From: Saprospiraceae bacterium
Lineage (GTDB): Bacteria > Bacteroidota > Bacteroidia > Chitinophagales > Saprospiraceae
Direction: 5' to 3'
Length of the DNA: 64,000 bases
NCBI GenBank assembly: GCA_016719855.1
Contig: JADJYH010000085.1
Location: 30,763-94,762 of the forward strand
In this document: positions 8,463-19,749 of the stretch, one piece after another
Numbering within the stretch: position 1 is the first letter of the stretch
Layout: each line of letters opens with the position of its first letter
Position numbers and translations under genes: made by a program
Notes under the pieces: model-generated
What the model was told of the DNA's origin: nothing
Database searches by the model: none
What the model saw: the letters and a program-made list of their open reading frames with translations, nothing else

Positions 8463-11400
8463 TTATTTTTCCAAAATTAGCTTCTCGGTCAACACGGCGC
8501 TGCCGCTCTTCAGTCGGAGCAGGTACACGCCGCTTGGCAGTCCCGTCAGGTCAAAATTGGCGGACTTGCTGCCCACCTGCACTTGCTGGTTTCTGACCAG
8601 AATCCCGTTCACGGAGAACAAGGTGGCATCCACGGCTTCAAAAGTTGGCTTTGAAAACTGGACGTTCACGATGCCCGTCGTCGGGTTTGGCAGAACGCTG
8701 ATGCTCAAGCCGTTCAACTCCGACACGCCGTTCACCGGCCAAGTGGTGAAGCTGAACGGTGCGGGCGTCGTGCCGCCGCAGTTGTTGTACGCCGTCACCC
8801 GCCAGTAGTGGGTCGTGTTGACGTTGAGCGGCGAAGGTAGCGTGTAGTTCGTCTGCGGGATGGTCACGTCGGCTACAATATTGGTAAAATTGGCGTCGGT
8901 GGCCAATTGGAAATTGTAGCTCGATGCGCCAGTCACCGCGTTCCAGTCGAAGGCGGTCAATACGTTTACGCCAGTGGCCGCATTTGTGGGAGCAACAAAA
9001 ACGGGTGCTGCTGCTGGGGCGGTGATGGTAAAGTTCAGGGTTTCGGTCACGGCGTTCACGCCATCGCTGCCATTGACCAACACGGCGTAAGTCCCAGGCG
9101 CAACATTGGTCGTCGTGAGGGTGACGGTCACGTTGCTTCCGGCTGGTGCAGGATTTTGGGAGAAAGTGGCCACAGCTCCCGGCGGAAGGGCAGGGGCAGT
9201 CAAGGTCACGCCACCTGCCTCGAAGCAGTCGCCGAGCGTCAGCGTGGTACTGGCCGTTCCGGTGCCGCAGAGCGTAAGCGAGGAGGGGCTGGCGTTGAAT
9301 TCCAAATCATCCAGCGTGGTGAAGCTGTACACTGTAGCCCCAGGCGTGAATCCACAATTGCTGGATGCGCCGACTGTCCAATAATAGGTGGTGCATGGGG
9401 CAAGGAGGCCATTGGATGCGTATGCTGGCTGTGTCGGGTTTACAATCAAAATTGGGTTTTGCATATCAGGGTTCGCTGACACCGTGAGCATGTAAGAACT
9501 GCCCGTGGCCGACCACGAAAACACCGGGTTCACCGACACGTTGTTTGCACCTGGTGCTGGCGCAATGGCCGTCGGGGCTGCCGGAGCACCCAACACGTTC
9601 CACTGCACAGGGGCGCTGCCGCTTTGGTTCAAGCCGTCCGTGGCCACCACCTCGAAAGTGAAACTGCCCGCCGTACTTGCACCGCTCACGCTCACGCTCA
9701 CTTGTGCGCCGGGCGTTGCAGGATTCGGGTCAAACGTGGCGGTGGCGCCTGGCGGCAAGTTCTCCGCCGTGAGCGTCACACCGCTGGCATCGTCGAAAGC
9801 AGTGCCGAGCGAGAGGTCGAAGAACAAGGAATCAAACAAACAGCTCGTGAACGTATTTGCCGAAGGCGAAACCGACAAGTCGTTCGGGATGGTGCTGCAC
9901 AGGTCGAGGCCCCAACTGATAAGCGTACCGCCGTCCACGTTGGCATCGTCGTGTACCTTGAGCACCCAGTTGCCAGCGATTGGCTCACCGTTGAAACTGC
10001 TGAGGGCATCCTGTGGTTGGAAGTTCCCGACAATGGCGGGCGAGGTGACGTTGCACATGTTGAGCAGGTCGTCGTTGTTGGCAGTGGCTTGGTCGTCGAG
10101 CGAAACCAGGACGTTGTCGCTGCTGCATTGCCCGCCGCCGGGGTAGGCAAACAGCTCGATGGTTGTTCCCGAAGGGGAAGTTAGCTCCACCTGGAGGTCG
10201 CCGACCCACGAGTGGTTGATGCCGAGGTTCGTCACATTGATGTCGTCCACAAATCCGCCGCCGGTCACGGTCAGCGTGGAGGTCACGGTCGGGGTGCCAG
10301 CGCTGGAAATGACGATCGGTACGTTGGTGGAAACCCACGGGGCGCAGGAGATGGCGCTGGTCGTGAAGCTGCTCGGCACGGTCGGCCAGTCGCCTAGGCC
10401 ACACACGTTTTCGCCACGAACCCGCCAGAAGTAGGTAGAGGTTTGGGTTAAAACCGTGGTCGAAGTGTAGCTGGCTACCGCCAGGTTCGAGGCCGTTTCG
10501 ATGATGTTCAAGAACGCTGCGTCCGTGGCGATTTCAATGGTGTACGTTGCCCCGATGCCGGTGCTCCAAGTGAAATTCGGCGAGAGGCCAATGCCGCCAG
10601 CCCCGTCAGCCGGAAAGACTGCGACGGGTGGTGCAGGCAATTGCGAAGCGACCAAAAGCACCAGGTTGGAGCTGTTGGACGCCGTGCCGTCCGTGCCGTA
10701 GAGTACAAAAGTGTATTCGCCTTCGGCAATGCCGACCGTGTTCCGCAACCGTGAGCGTGGTGCTGCCGCCGGGCGCCACGGGGTTCGCACCGAACGTAGC
10801 GGTTAGCCCTGCGGGCAAATCGGGGACGGACAAGGTCACACTGTCCGTGAAATTCGGACTGACGGTGATGTCGTACACCGCATCCGCCGGAGCGCAAAGT
10901 GCCTGGGAGGCAGGGCTGCCCTCCACGAAAAAGCTGCACTGCAAAGCCGACCGTCCATCGAGCGTGAGGATGCCCGTGTTGTCGGGGTCGAGCCAGTCCT
11001 TGAGGCGGGTGGAGGCGTTGCCGCCGCCCGTCCATGAGATATGGAACCAGCCGTAGGAGTCGAGGTCGTTGTTGCCGCAGGCGGCAAAACCGCCGTGCAA
11101 TTGGCCGACCACCCGCTTCTGCCGGTTGAACAGCGGCGAGCCGGACGAGCCGCCTTCGGTGGTGCCAATGTCCCAATCGGGGATGGTGATGTGCGTACCA
11201 TTGGGGTTGGGCGTCGAGCCGTTGTAGTCGGCCACGAAGGTCGGCTGGAACTCAAAGCTGATGCGTTTTTCGTCGGTGTTGGGGTGGTGGATGGCGATGA
11301 CCGTGTCCGTGGGTGCTAAGTCCTCGGCGCTCCAGCCAGCAAAGAAGGCGTCGGCGGTTTCGGATACAGGGTCGTCGAGTTCCACAAGCGTGAAGTCGGA

Positions 11401-12294
11401 GCCTGCGTAGGTGGCCTTCAGCACCGAGCCGGTGTTGAAATCGTTGAGCAGGCCGTTGCCGTTGCCGCCGCTGGCGGGGCTGCCGGGCTGGCGGCAGGTG
11501 CTGTTGAAGAAGTTCCAGTAGGTGACGAGCGAAGGCGCTTGTCCTGCCGTGATGCCGCAGTGGTTGGCGGTCATGAAGTACGGCGTGCAGTCCTGACGGG
11601 CGTTGTTCACCAAAAAACCAGTGCAAAACGTGCTGCCCCCCGTGCTGATGACCGCCACGGACTGGATGATGTCACGGTACTGGTCCACGATGGCCCAGCC
11701 ATCGGCGCCGCCGCAAATCACGTCGAGGTTGCAGGAGCCGGAAGCCATGTCGGCGAAGCCAACGAAGTCGTGGTTGACGTACTTGAGTTCGAGTTGGAGG
11801 GCCGACTGGCTGTGGGCGGGCACTTGCACCTCCACCACCAGCTCCTCGCCGGGGAGGATGGGCGTCCAAAGCTGCTCGTGCTCCTCGTTGTCGGCGGGCG
11901 TGAACGGCCCCATCACCGTCTGATAATCGGGGGAGTACAGCACCAGCGAGCCGCCAGCGGGCATCCCATACTTCGAGAAGCCGAGGTTGAGCGACTTGGC
12001 CCCGCCGGAGCGGATGCGCAGCCGCCAGAGCGACTTGCCGTTGGCGAGCTGCTCCCAGTGGCCGTGCGTGGCCGGGCTGATGCTCACCTCGATGGGTTCC
12101 GCAAACTTGGGGGCGACGCCGGGGGCACGGTGTTCCATTTCGGCAGCGAGCAGCGCATCGTTGTCGAGGTGGGGCATGAGCGCCACGGGCACGTCGGCGA
12201 GCGGGGTCTTGGCGTGGGCAATCCTTGGGTCGGTTTGGGAAAAAAGGGCAAGGCTGAAAAGCCCGGAGAGAAGGAATGAAGTCAGTTTTTTCAT
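8463..12294 (-). CDS. Secreted trypsin-like serine protease with P-domain, FN3 repeats and T9SS type A sorting domain (one frameshift)
   Basis: Start MKKLTSFLLSGLFSLALFSQ is a signal peptide. The protease domain shows the trypsin-like triad in lysyl-endopeptidase style: TANHCGI (His), GSDFTLVELD (Asp) and TTEGGSSGSPLFN (Ser). The frame breaks at about 10743; removing one base of a GG pair joins TLTVA to NTVGIAEGEYTF. The second half holds FN3/Ig-like segments, a proprotein-convertase P-type beta-sandwich (VTSTLTVTGGGFVDDINV ... GTLISWGLDLC) and a C-terminal sorting domain (SVLPNPTTGIVNVQF ... LILEK). About 1275 residues in all. Inferred role: extracellular protein degradation; cleavage specificity not determined. 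Confidence 0.88.
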
Positions 12295-12300
12295 ACGGTG

Positions 12301-12338
12301 GATGAGGATTTGAGGATGCGAGGATTTGAGGATGCGAG
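12301..12338. repeat. Tandem 15-16 bp repeat upstream of the protease
   Basis: GAGGATTTGAGGATGC occurs twice in tandem just before the protease start codon. No complementary arm was found. Confidence 0.6.
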
Positions 12339-12369
12339 CCTCCGAACCCTAACATTCTTCCTTGCCGGG

Positions 12370-12377
12370 CAAAGGTA
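12370..12377 (-). promoter_or_regulatory. Candidate -7 promoter element of the protease
   Basis: On the minus strand this reads TACCTTTG, matching the Bacteroidota TAnnTTTG -7 element. It would give a leader of about 70 bases before the start at 12294. No clear -33 TTG is visible. Confidence 0.4.
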
Positions 12378-12924
12378 GCGTTTCGGTTGGGAAAAGAAAG
12401 TTGGAAAAAGGGCGGTAGGTCGGGGCTGGGCGAAAATGGTGGGTTGGGGTTTCGCTGCCGTATGATGGCACAGCTCTGCTCGCCAAACGTCCATGAAACT
12501 GGTTCTGTTGTTGATGTTTGACTGTTGGCCAAACCTCGATCAACGGCCAGCGGCCCATTGTTTTGCCGTTCCATAAATGATTCCTACCATTCCGTAAACG
12601 GTGGGCAATCTTAAATTCTGTACGTTTACCTTGCAATCACCAAAACAGCCGAAAAACGGCTCCAACTCCCATAAGAATGACCTTGAAAATGACATGTGAA
12701 CTTACTTACCTGTTGTTTTCTCTTGTTGAAATAAAATTGTGGTTGGAGCTATGAGCGACTGGATTTGGTCGCCATAATCTCCTCTTGTTAGCGGCGAGCT
12801 TTTGTGCTTGTTTCGGACTAAGTTCGAAAATAGAATAAGGTCGAAAAGCCTATGATGCGAAGGCGTTGGTTTGATGGGTGCTTCAAGGAGTGTATTCTAC
12901 TTTTTAACAAACTAAGCGTAATTA
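12378..12924. other. Non-coding stretch without recognised features
   Basis: About 550 bases with no credible gene. The short frames here lack family similarity I can see. GC content falls from the protease side towards 12700, where the AT-rich island begins. Confidence 0.5.
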
Positions 12925-13663
12925 GTCAAGAAGAATATTTTTTATTTTAATGGAATTGAAAAAATAGGTCCCTTCACAATTGATGAGTTGAAAGACAAAG
13001 CGATTAATCAAAATACCCTTATTTGGACAGAAGGAATGCCAGATTGCAAGAGGCAAAAAATGTTAAAGAACTAAAAAACTTATTGCAAATTGTAGTGCCT
13101 CCACCACTGCCTAGAACTAACCCATTGTATATCAACAGAGCATTTACCTAATACTCCTGCTAAATCAAAAAAGCAATTCAGGTCTAATTGCAGGCATTGT
13201 AGTAGGCATATGTATAGTAGTCGCCGGAATAGCAATATTTTTCCAAATAAATTCAAATAAGAACCTGCCACCAATTGATAAAGCCAATTCAAATGGCACA
13301 CGCTTTGAAAATATTAAAGAAAAAACACCTGAAGAAATGAGGCAAGATTTAATGGAAAAGAAGAAGCCGAACCGTTAAAATATCTATCATTAGAATACAA
13401 TATAGCTCAACTCTGACATAAGAGCAAGAATTAAGGTAAATTTACAATTACGCCTCAATTGCAACATTCAAAGATGCTGTAATACAAATGACATTTTACA
13501 CAAAAACAGAGACGGAGATTACACAGAAGACAAAGTATTGGTTGAGTATTTAAAGCCAAATTCTTCAAAAAATTTTGATTGGAAAATTACTACACCTAAT
13601 AAAACTGCAAAAATAAAATTAGAAATTATTGATGCCTCCATTGTTAAACAAGTAAGTTTTTAG
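12925..13663 (+). pseudogene. Decayed GYF_2/DUF4339-domain membrane protein
   Basis: Joining short frames gives a recognisable protein. Frame 1 from 12928 reads FYFNGIEKIGPFTIDEL and ends with IWTEGMPD at about 13044, the GYF_2/DUF4339 pattern. A one-base shift continues QEAKNVKELKNLLQ and VVPPPLP. Then comes a transmembrane helix (SGLIAGIVVGICIVVAGIA, from 13178), then EEMRQDLMEK (about 13330), then shifted pieces EPLKYLSLEYNI, ASIATFKDAVIQMTFYTK and VEYLKPNSSKNFDW, ending at TAG 13661-13663. At least five frame changes and no clear start codon are present. The segment is strikingly AT-rich against its surroundings, suggesting a laterally acquired, decaying gene; some breaks could be sequencing errors. 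Confidence 0.75.
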
Positions 13664-13804
13664 GCTTGTTAATCTAAATCTAAAGCTTACCGATACCCAA
13701 AAGTAAACACAAAACACAGCAATCAAACCCGCTGGCCCATCCCTCCCAAATACCCACAGCACTGCTCGTTGCAAGCTGTATGGCCTAGCTTAATTTAGAA
13801 TAAT

Positions 13805-13957
13805 CGTCCCATCGGGACGGCATCTTTGTAGCATTGGTAATTTAGCCTTTGTCCCCGTTCCATCGGAACGGTATCTCATTCCAGCAGATACCGTTCCGAT
13901 GGAACGGTTGAATGTTGGTTAGACATTTTTCTACAAAGATGTCGTCCCGATGGGACG
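13805..13957. repeat. Nested palindrome (REP-like)
   Basis: Outer arms 13805-13831 and 13931-13957 are reverse complements over 27 bases with one mismatch; each begins with a self-palindromic CGTCCCATCGGGACG-type core. Inner arms 13855-13876 and 13886-13907 are perfectly complementary over 22 bases, with a CCGTTCCATCGGAACGG core. Repeats of this kind accompany REP-associated transposases in other genomes; no transposase is present here. Confidence 0.85.
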
Positions 13958-14095
13958 AAATCTCGACTTATCAAGGCTGGACTCCAGTGCATGAATACGG
14001 GTAACGGTAGCAGAGCCCAGCGCAAGCCATAGGCCGCACAACTTGACGTGGTTCGAACTCTTTCCAGTCATGTTCTTCCATTTTATACTTGGCGC

Positions 14096-14239
14096 TAATA
14101 AGTTTTGTGCAAATTAAAAAAATTGTGTGCCGCTGCCCCTCCTCGCCGCCTCCGGCGGCTCGTCGGGGAGAGGACCTTTTGGCTGGGCTGGCTAGGCCCC
14201 CGAAACCCCTGTTTGCACAAAACTTATTAGTGCAAATTA
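14096..14239. mobile_element. Small inverted-repeat element (MITE-like)
   Basis: Perfect 18-bp inverted ends (TAATAAGTTTTGTGCAAA at 14096-14113 and its complement at 14212-14229) enclose about 100 bases that are much more GC-rich (GCCGCCTCCGGCGGC core). A 10-bp direct repeat, GTGCAAATTA, occurs at 14107-14116 and 14230-14239. There is no coding capacity for a transposase, so it would be non-autonomous if mobile. Confidence 0.5.
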
Positions 14240-14425
14240 CAGATTGGTTTAAAGGCCACTTTTCCACTCCCCACTTCACCCATCCACTGCCAAAAGTTAA
14301 CTGTCGGCAGACAACCCAAAACCCAAAATTGCAACGCCATTTCCACGATAGTTCAACTTTTTCCCTATGTTTAGCCCCGATTTGCCCCAAAGCTTTTCAC
14401 TCATTTTCATCCAATTTTTCCCAAC

Positions 14426-17400
14426 ATGAAAAAGACAGTACTTTCCTTTTTGTTAGCCTTCACCTCGGCGCTGGCATCCGCCCAACTGAACATGACCCTG
14501 CTCGACCAAATTGACTATACCCCCAATACCAACGACATCTGGGGCTGGGTGGATCCCGACGACGGCAAGGAGTATGCCCTGGTGGGCCTCGTCACCGGCC
14601 TTTCCATCGTGGACGTGAGCAACCCATCGAACGTAGTGGAGGTGCAGTTCATCCCCGGCGCAAGCTCTACTTGGCGGGACATCAAGACTTGGGGCAACTT
14701 CGCCTACGTGACCAACGAGAGCAGTGGTGGCGTGTTGGTGGTGAACCTCAGCGGCGCCCCGAACAACATTACCTGGACCAACTGGTCGCCCAACATACCT
14801 GGCCTCGGCACCCTCAACAAATGCCACAACCTGTACATTGATGAGTTCGGTTACTGCTACCTAGCCGGTTGCAACCTCAATTCGGGGGGTATCCTGATTG
14901 CGGATGTATTCACCACGCCCGGCAGCCCGGTTTACGTCGGGAAAGGCCCGGCGGTGTACTCCCACGATGCGTATGCCCTGAACAACCGAATGTACGGCTC
15001 CGAAATTTATGGTGGCAACATGACCATCTACGACGTGACCAATAAGATGAACGTGACGCAGTTGGGTCAGCAACAGACGCCCTACGCTTTTACCCACAAC
15101 ATCTGGCTCAGCGATGATGGCGACGTGGCCTTCACCACCGACGAAAAAGCCAATGCGCCCGTGGCCGCCTACGATATTTCCAATGTGAACAATATCGTGG
15201 AACTGGACCAGTTCCGGCCCCTATCCACCCTCGGCACGGGCGTCATCCCGCACAACGTGCATGTCTGGAACGATTGGCTGATCATCTCCTACTACACCAG
15301 CGGCAGCATCATTGCCGATGCTTCCCGGCCCGAGAACATCATCGAGGTGGGCAATTTTGACACATTTCTCGGTGCCAACAGCGGCTACAACGGCGTCTGG
15401 GGAGCTTACCCCTTCCTGCCCTCCGGCAATGTGCTGCTTACCGACATCGGCAACGGTCTTTTCGTCTGCGGCGCCAACTATGTGCGGGCTTGCTGGCTGG
15501 AGGGCAAGGTCACGAACGCCATCACGGGCGCCGCCATTTCGGGGGCAAGCGTACACATCGCCAGCACACAGGCCAACGCTGGGACGAGCGATTTGCTGGG
15601 AAATTACGAGACCGGGCAGGCCATTCCCGGCGTGTTCGACGTGACTTTCACTGCCACTGGCTACTTCCCGAAAACCGTGCAGGCCACCCTCGAAAACGGC
15701 GTGTTGACCATCCTCAACGTGGCGCTGGAGCCGCTCGTCATCAATCCGTTCCCGCCGTTCAGCTACACCGCCCCCACCTCGGGCTGCGCACCGCTGACGA
15801 TTGATTTCTTTGAAAATACGGGCGTGGTGGCCTCCTGGGCCTGGACCTTTGAAAACGGCAGCCCCGCCACTTCCACCGAGCAAAACCCAAGCGTGAACTT
15901 CACCGTGCCGGGCACGCACAGCGTCAACCTGCAAGTAGTGACGCAGGGCGGCAACACGTACAGCCTTGCGGCAAACGACCTCGTCGTCATCGCCCCGTCG
16001 CCCGCTGCGGCGTTCAGCGGCAGCGTGGACAGTGTCACGGTCACGTTCACCAACGGCTCCACCAATTACAACAACCTCCAGTGGGACTTCGGCGACGGCA
16101 ACACCAGCACGGCCGCCAATCCACAGCACGACTACCATCAAGCGGGCACCTACACCGTGACCTTGACCGTCTTCGGCGACTGCGGTGTGGACGTGTTCAC
16201 GCAAGACGTGACCATCGGGCCGTTTGTGCCAGTGGCAAATTTTGTGGCAAACATGGTGTCAGGCTGTGCGCCCCTGACCGTGGCTTTCACCGACCAGAGC
16301 AGCAACGGCCCGACGGACTGGGCGTGGTCGTTCCCCGGCGGCGACCCGGCCACCAGCACCGAGCAGAGCCCGACGGTGACTTACAACGGCAGCGGCAGCT
16401 TCGACGTGCAGCTCACCGTGACCAATGCAGCAGGCTCCAACGCAACGCTGGAGAACAGCCTCATCACCGTCGGCGAAAGCCCAGTGGCTGGGTTCAGCCC
16501 TGCCGTCAACGGGCCGCAAGTTCAGTTCACCGACAGCTCAACTGGCAGCGGTGCATATTCCTGGGATTTTGGCGACGGCGGAACCAGCACGGCCTCCAAC
16601 CCGATGCATACGTTTGCCGCTCCCGGCACTTATACGGTGGTTTTAACGGTAAATAATAACTGTGGAAATTCAAGTTATTCAGAAGATATAACCATTGCCG
16701 ACTTTTTACCTATTGCGGCATTTAATGCGAATATAACGGCTGGTTGTGCGCCATTGACGGTGGCCTATTCCGACCAATCATCTGGGCAGCCAATTGCTTG
16801 GACATGGGCGTTTCCCGGTGGCAATCCAGTCACTTCGTTTGAGCAAAACCCGGTTGTGACTTACGATATATCAGGCACTTACAGCGCCACCCTGATGGTT
16901 GACAACGTATGGGGCAGTGCAGGCATTACCCAAACTGATTTAATCACCATCAATACCACGCCGACGGCTGATTTTAATTTTGGCATAAACGGAATGGAAG
17001 TTTCTTTTACCAATAATTCGGATAATGCCGACACCTACACATGGCTATTTAATGACGGTTCGGGCAATACAAGCACGGAATTAAATCCGACTTATACCTT
17101 CCCCGGCGCAGGCACTTATCAGGTGGAATTATATGCCACCAATGGTTGTGGCACGACAACATATACCGCCAACGTGACCATCTCCGCCATTTCGCCCATA
17201 GCAGCATTTACCTTCAATAATGCGCAAGGTTGCGCCCCATTCGAGGTGCAGTTCACCGACCAGTCGTTGGGCGAGCCTACGGGTTGGGCCTGGTCGTTCC
17301 CCGGTGGCAGCCCGGCCACCTCCACGGAGCAGAACCCGACCGTGACCTACGATGTCCCCGGCACATACAGCGCTACGCTGACAGCCACCAACTCGACGGG

Positions 17401-18428
17401 CACGAGCGAGGCCACGCAGACGGACATCATTTCGGTGAGCCCTTCCCCATTTGCTGGCTTCTTCCTTTCGGTAAATGAACTGGATGCCACGTTTTTCAAT
17501 ATCTCCGCAAACGCCACGAGTTACCTCTGGGACTTCGGCGATGGCAGCACCAGCACAGCGCAGGAACCATTTCACAGTTACGCCATCAACGGCACTTACA
17601 CCGTCGTGCTAACGGCCTCGGGCGATTGCGGCATCTCCACTTTTGAACAGGAAGTCGTCATTGCCGTGGATGCGCCAGCGGCCAATTTCAGCGCCAGCGA
17701 GACGCAGGGCTGCGCTCCGTTCGAAGTGGTTTTTGCCGACCAGTCGGCTGGCATGGTGACGGGCTGGGCGTGGGAATTTCCCGGCGGCACACCCGCCACC
17801 TCCACGGAACAGAACCCGACGGTGACCTACGCCAGCCCCGGTATTTACGGCGTTGTGTTGACGGTGACTGGCCCTGGCGGCAGCAACGGATTTGCGCAAG
17901 CTGGCTTAGTCGTGGTGGAAGATTTGCCAGTAGCTGGGGGCGATTTCAACAGCCAAGCTCCGTTGTACGCAAATTTCACAAATACATCCATAGGGGCTAC
18001 CTCTTATTTTTGGGATTTTGGAGATGGAAACACCAGTACTGAAGAAAGCCCAGTACATGTTTACAGTGATTATGGTGGCTATGATGTAACCATGATAGTC
18101 ACCAATATCTGTGGCAGCGATACCCTTGTTTTCAATATTTTTCTAAATACTGCAGTTGATGAGGCTGGCAAATTCGGCTACACGCTCACCGCCGCTCCCA
18201 ACCCGTTCAGCAACCAGCTTTGGGTGGACTACGAACTGAAAAACAGCTTCGGCAAAGCCAAGCATCGTGGCCAGCGACGTGCTGGGCAGGATGGTCGGCG
18301 AGGTGCCAGTGCAGGTGGCTTCCGGCAGGGTTGAGCTAGGCAGCTTGCTCCAACATGCAGGCGTTTACTACTTGCGCATGGTGGTGGATGGCCACGCGGG
18401 TGGAGCTACGAAAGTGGTGAAGTTTTAA
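14426..18428 (+). CDS. Choice-of-anchor B / PKD-repeat giant with T9SS type A sorting domain (one frameshift)
   Basis: Signal peptide MKKTVLSFLLAFTSALASAQ. Residues about 20-350 form a choice-of-anchor B region (LVIVD-like repeats such as GLSIVDVSNPS). A carboxypeptidase-regulatory-like domain follows (GKVTNAITGAAISGASV). Then come ten PKD domains in five alternating pairs: type A starts GCAPL/GCAPF with W-x-W-x-F-P-G-G, type B has WDFGDGNTST. The sorting domain starts with AAPNPFSNQLWVDY, where the frame breaks near 18257-18262; removing one A restores KASIVASDVLGRMVGEV through to KVVKF at 18428. A large extracellular, probably adhesive or structural protein (inference from PKD content). Confidence 0.88.
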
Positions 18429-18435
18429 GCGAACT

Positions 18436-18470
18436 AGCGGCGGCGTATTTGTGTTGCGCCGCCGCTTTTT
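18436..18470 (+). terminator. Rho-independent terminator of the PKD gene
   Basis: A perfect 10-bp stem (AGCGGCGGCG/CGCCGCCGCT) is followed by T5, eight bases after the frame-corrected stop at 18428. Its position supports that stop rather than the earlier one at 18334. Confidence 0.85.
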
Positions 18471-18493
18471 CCAATCCATAAAATCGCAGGCAC

Positions 18494-19702
18494 ATGAAAA
18501 TCGCATTGCCCTACCTATTGCTCCTGCTGCCATTTTGGGCGGCAGCCCAGCCCAAAATCGTGCGCCAAACCACCAGTTATCCCGCCCCAACAGGTTGGGA
18601 GCCGTATGACAAAGTTGAATATTGGTACAACCACCGAGGGCTGGAAAGCCAGCAGGTTAATTCTCGCAAGAATGCAAAGGACATGTGGGAGATTACTTCC
18701 CTGTCTGTTTCACAATTCGACGACGCAGACAGTCTCACACAGTACAAGACCTACCAAATTCCAAATTCCCCGGACTCCGGTGGCCTTTATTTATTGCAAC
18801 AAGCAGACTATGGATACTACCCCGATGGGTGTTTGCAGTCTGAATTTTACCGCTACTTCCAAGTGACTGGGGAACTCTACTACTCGTACCGTGCCACCTA
18901 TTTTAACGGTGCAAACTGCCGCAAGGACAGCGTCTTCGGGGAGTTTTGCGACAGCGTTGGATTTACTTTTGAGTGCAACCCTGGCTTTTATTCGGTTTAT
19001 GAATACTCACCCGATGGCAACCCAACCGTGCAGCACCGGGGAGAGTGGATTGCTCAGTTGGGAAGCTTCTACCGCAAGGACAGTGCCACCGTTTGGCGCT
19101 ATGACGACGATGGCAGGCTGTTGGAATTGGTACACAAAGGGTCTTCTCGCATCCTGTACACCTACCATCCCGATGGCGCCCGCGCTACCAGCGAATCCTA
19201 CCTTGCAGACAGCACGGGCATTTGGCAGTTGTGGTCAAGGGACTCAGTGGGGTATGATTACGAATATGACAACAACGGCTTCGTGGTGCGCAAAAAGGAA
19301 AACTACTTTTACCATTTCAACAGCTTTTCCTACAGCCTCGACCGTCATTACTACAATTTCTGCGACGGGCTGCCCCGTGTAGAAATCATCAACGACCAAT
19401 CCCGCACTACCTACGAGTACTCGGAGGCCATTGACTGCGATATTGAACGTTTCTTCTTGGAACCAGAAATCGGCCCCAACCCCGCTAGCTCGCTATTGTC
19501 CATCCATTATCCACCGATGGAAAAAGGCAAAACCATCGTCCGGTTGTTCAATGCAGCGGGCAGCGAGGCCGTCGGTTACAGCGTCAACTACCGAGCATAC
19601 GACGTGGAGGTGGACGTCTCGCAACTGCCCATCGGCATGTACTTCCTGCAAATGCTGGACGGCAAGCGGAAGTTCGGGCGGAAGGTGCTGGTGCTTCGGT
19701 AA
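18494..19702 (+). CDS. Secreted protein of unknown function with T9SS type A sorting domain
   Basis: A 402-residue protein with signal peptide MKIALPYLLLLLPFWAAAQ. The middle consists of short tyrosine-rich strands (EYSPDGNPT, WRYDDDGRLLEL, VGYDYEYDNNGF), reminiscent of YD/RHS-like repeats but without a clear match. The C-terminus is a sorting domain (IGPNPASSLLSIHY ... GMYFLQ ... KVLVLR). It follows the PKD gene after a terminator, so it is probably a separate unit. The function is not assignable. Confidence 0.82.
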   Translation: MKIALPYLLLLLPFWAAAQPKIVRQTTSYPAPTGWEPYDKVEYWYNHRGLESQQVNSRKNAKDMWEITSLSVSQFDDADSLTQYKTYQIPNSPDSGGLYLLQQADYGYYPDGCLQSEFYRYFQVTGELYYSYRATYFNGANCRKDSVFGEFCDSVGFTFECNPGFYSVYEYSPDGNPTVQHRGEWIAQLGSFYRKDSATVWRYDDDGRLLELVHKGSSRILYTYHPDGARATSESYLADSTGIWQLWSRDSVGYDYEYDNNGFVVRKKENYFYHFNSFSYSLDRHYYNFCDGLPRVEIINDQSRTTYEYSEAIDCDIERFFLEPEIGPNPASSLLSIHYPPMEKGKTIVRLFNAAGSEAVGYSVNYRAYDVEVDVSQLPIGMYFLQMLDGKRKFGRKVLVLR

Positions 19703-19749
19703 CATCAAACTCATCAAACAACTCAAACTCATCATTAAAATCACCCGCC

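Noticed and set aside
11539..12279. Long plus-strand reading frame opposite the protease
   Set aside because: It is antisense to a well-supported protease with signal peptide and triad; low-complexity composition and no recognisable domain.
14089..14514. Open frame crossing the MITE-like element into the PKD gene
   Set aside because: It covers the inverted repeat and then the signal peptide of the PKD gene in another frame; no similarity.
19702..19749. AAACTCATC-type short repeats as a hairpin-family member
   Set aside because: Only one short arm with loose periodicity and no complementary arm.
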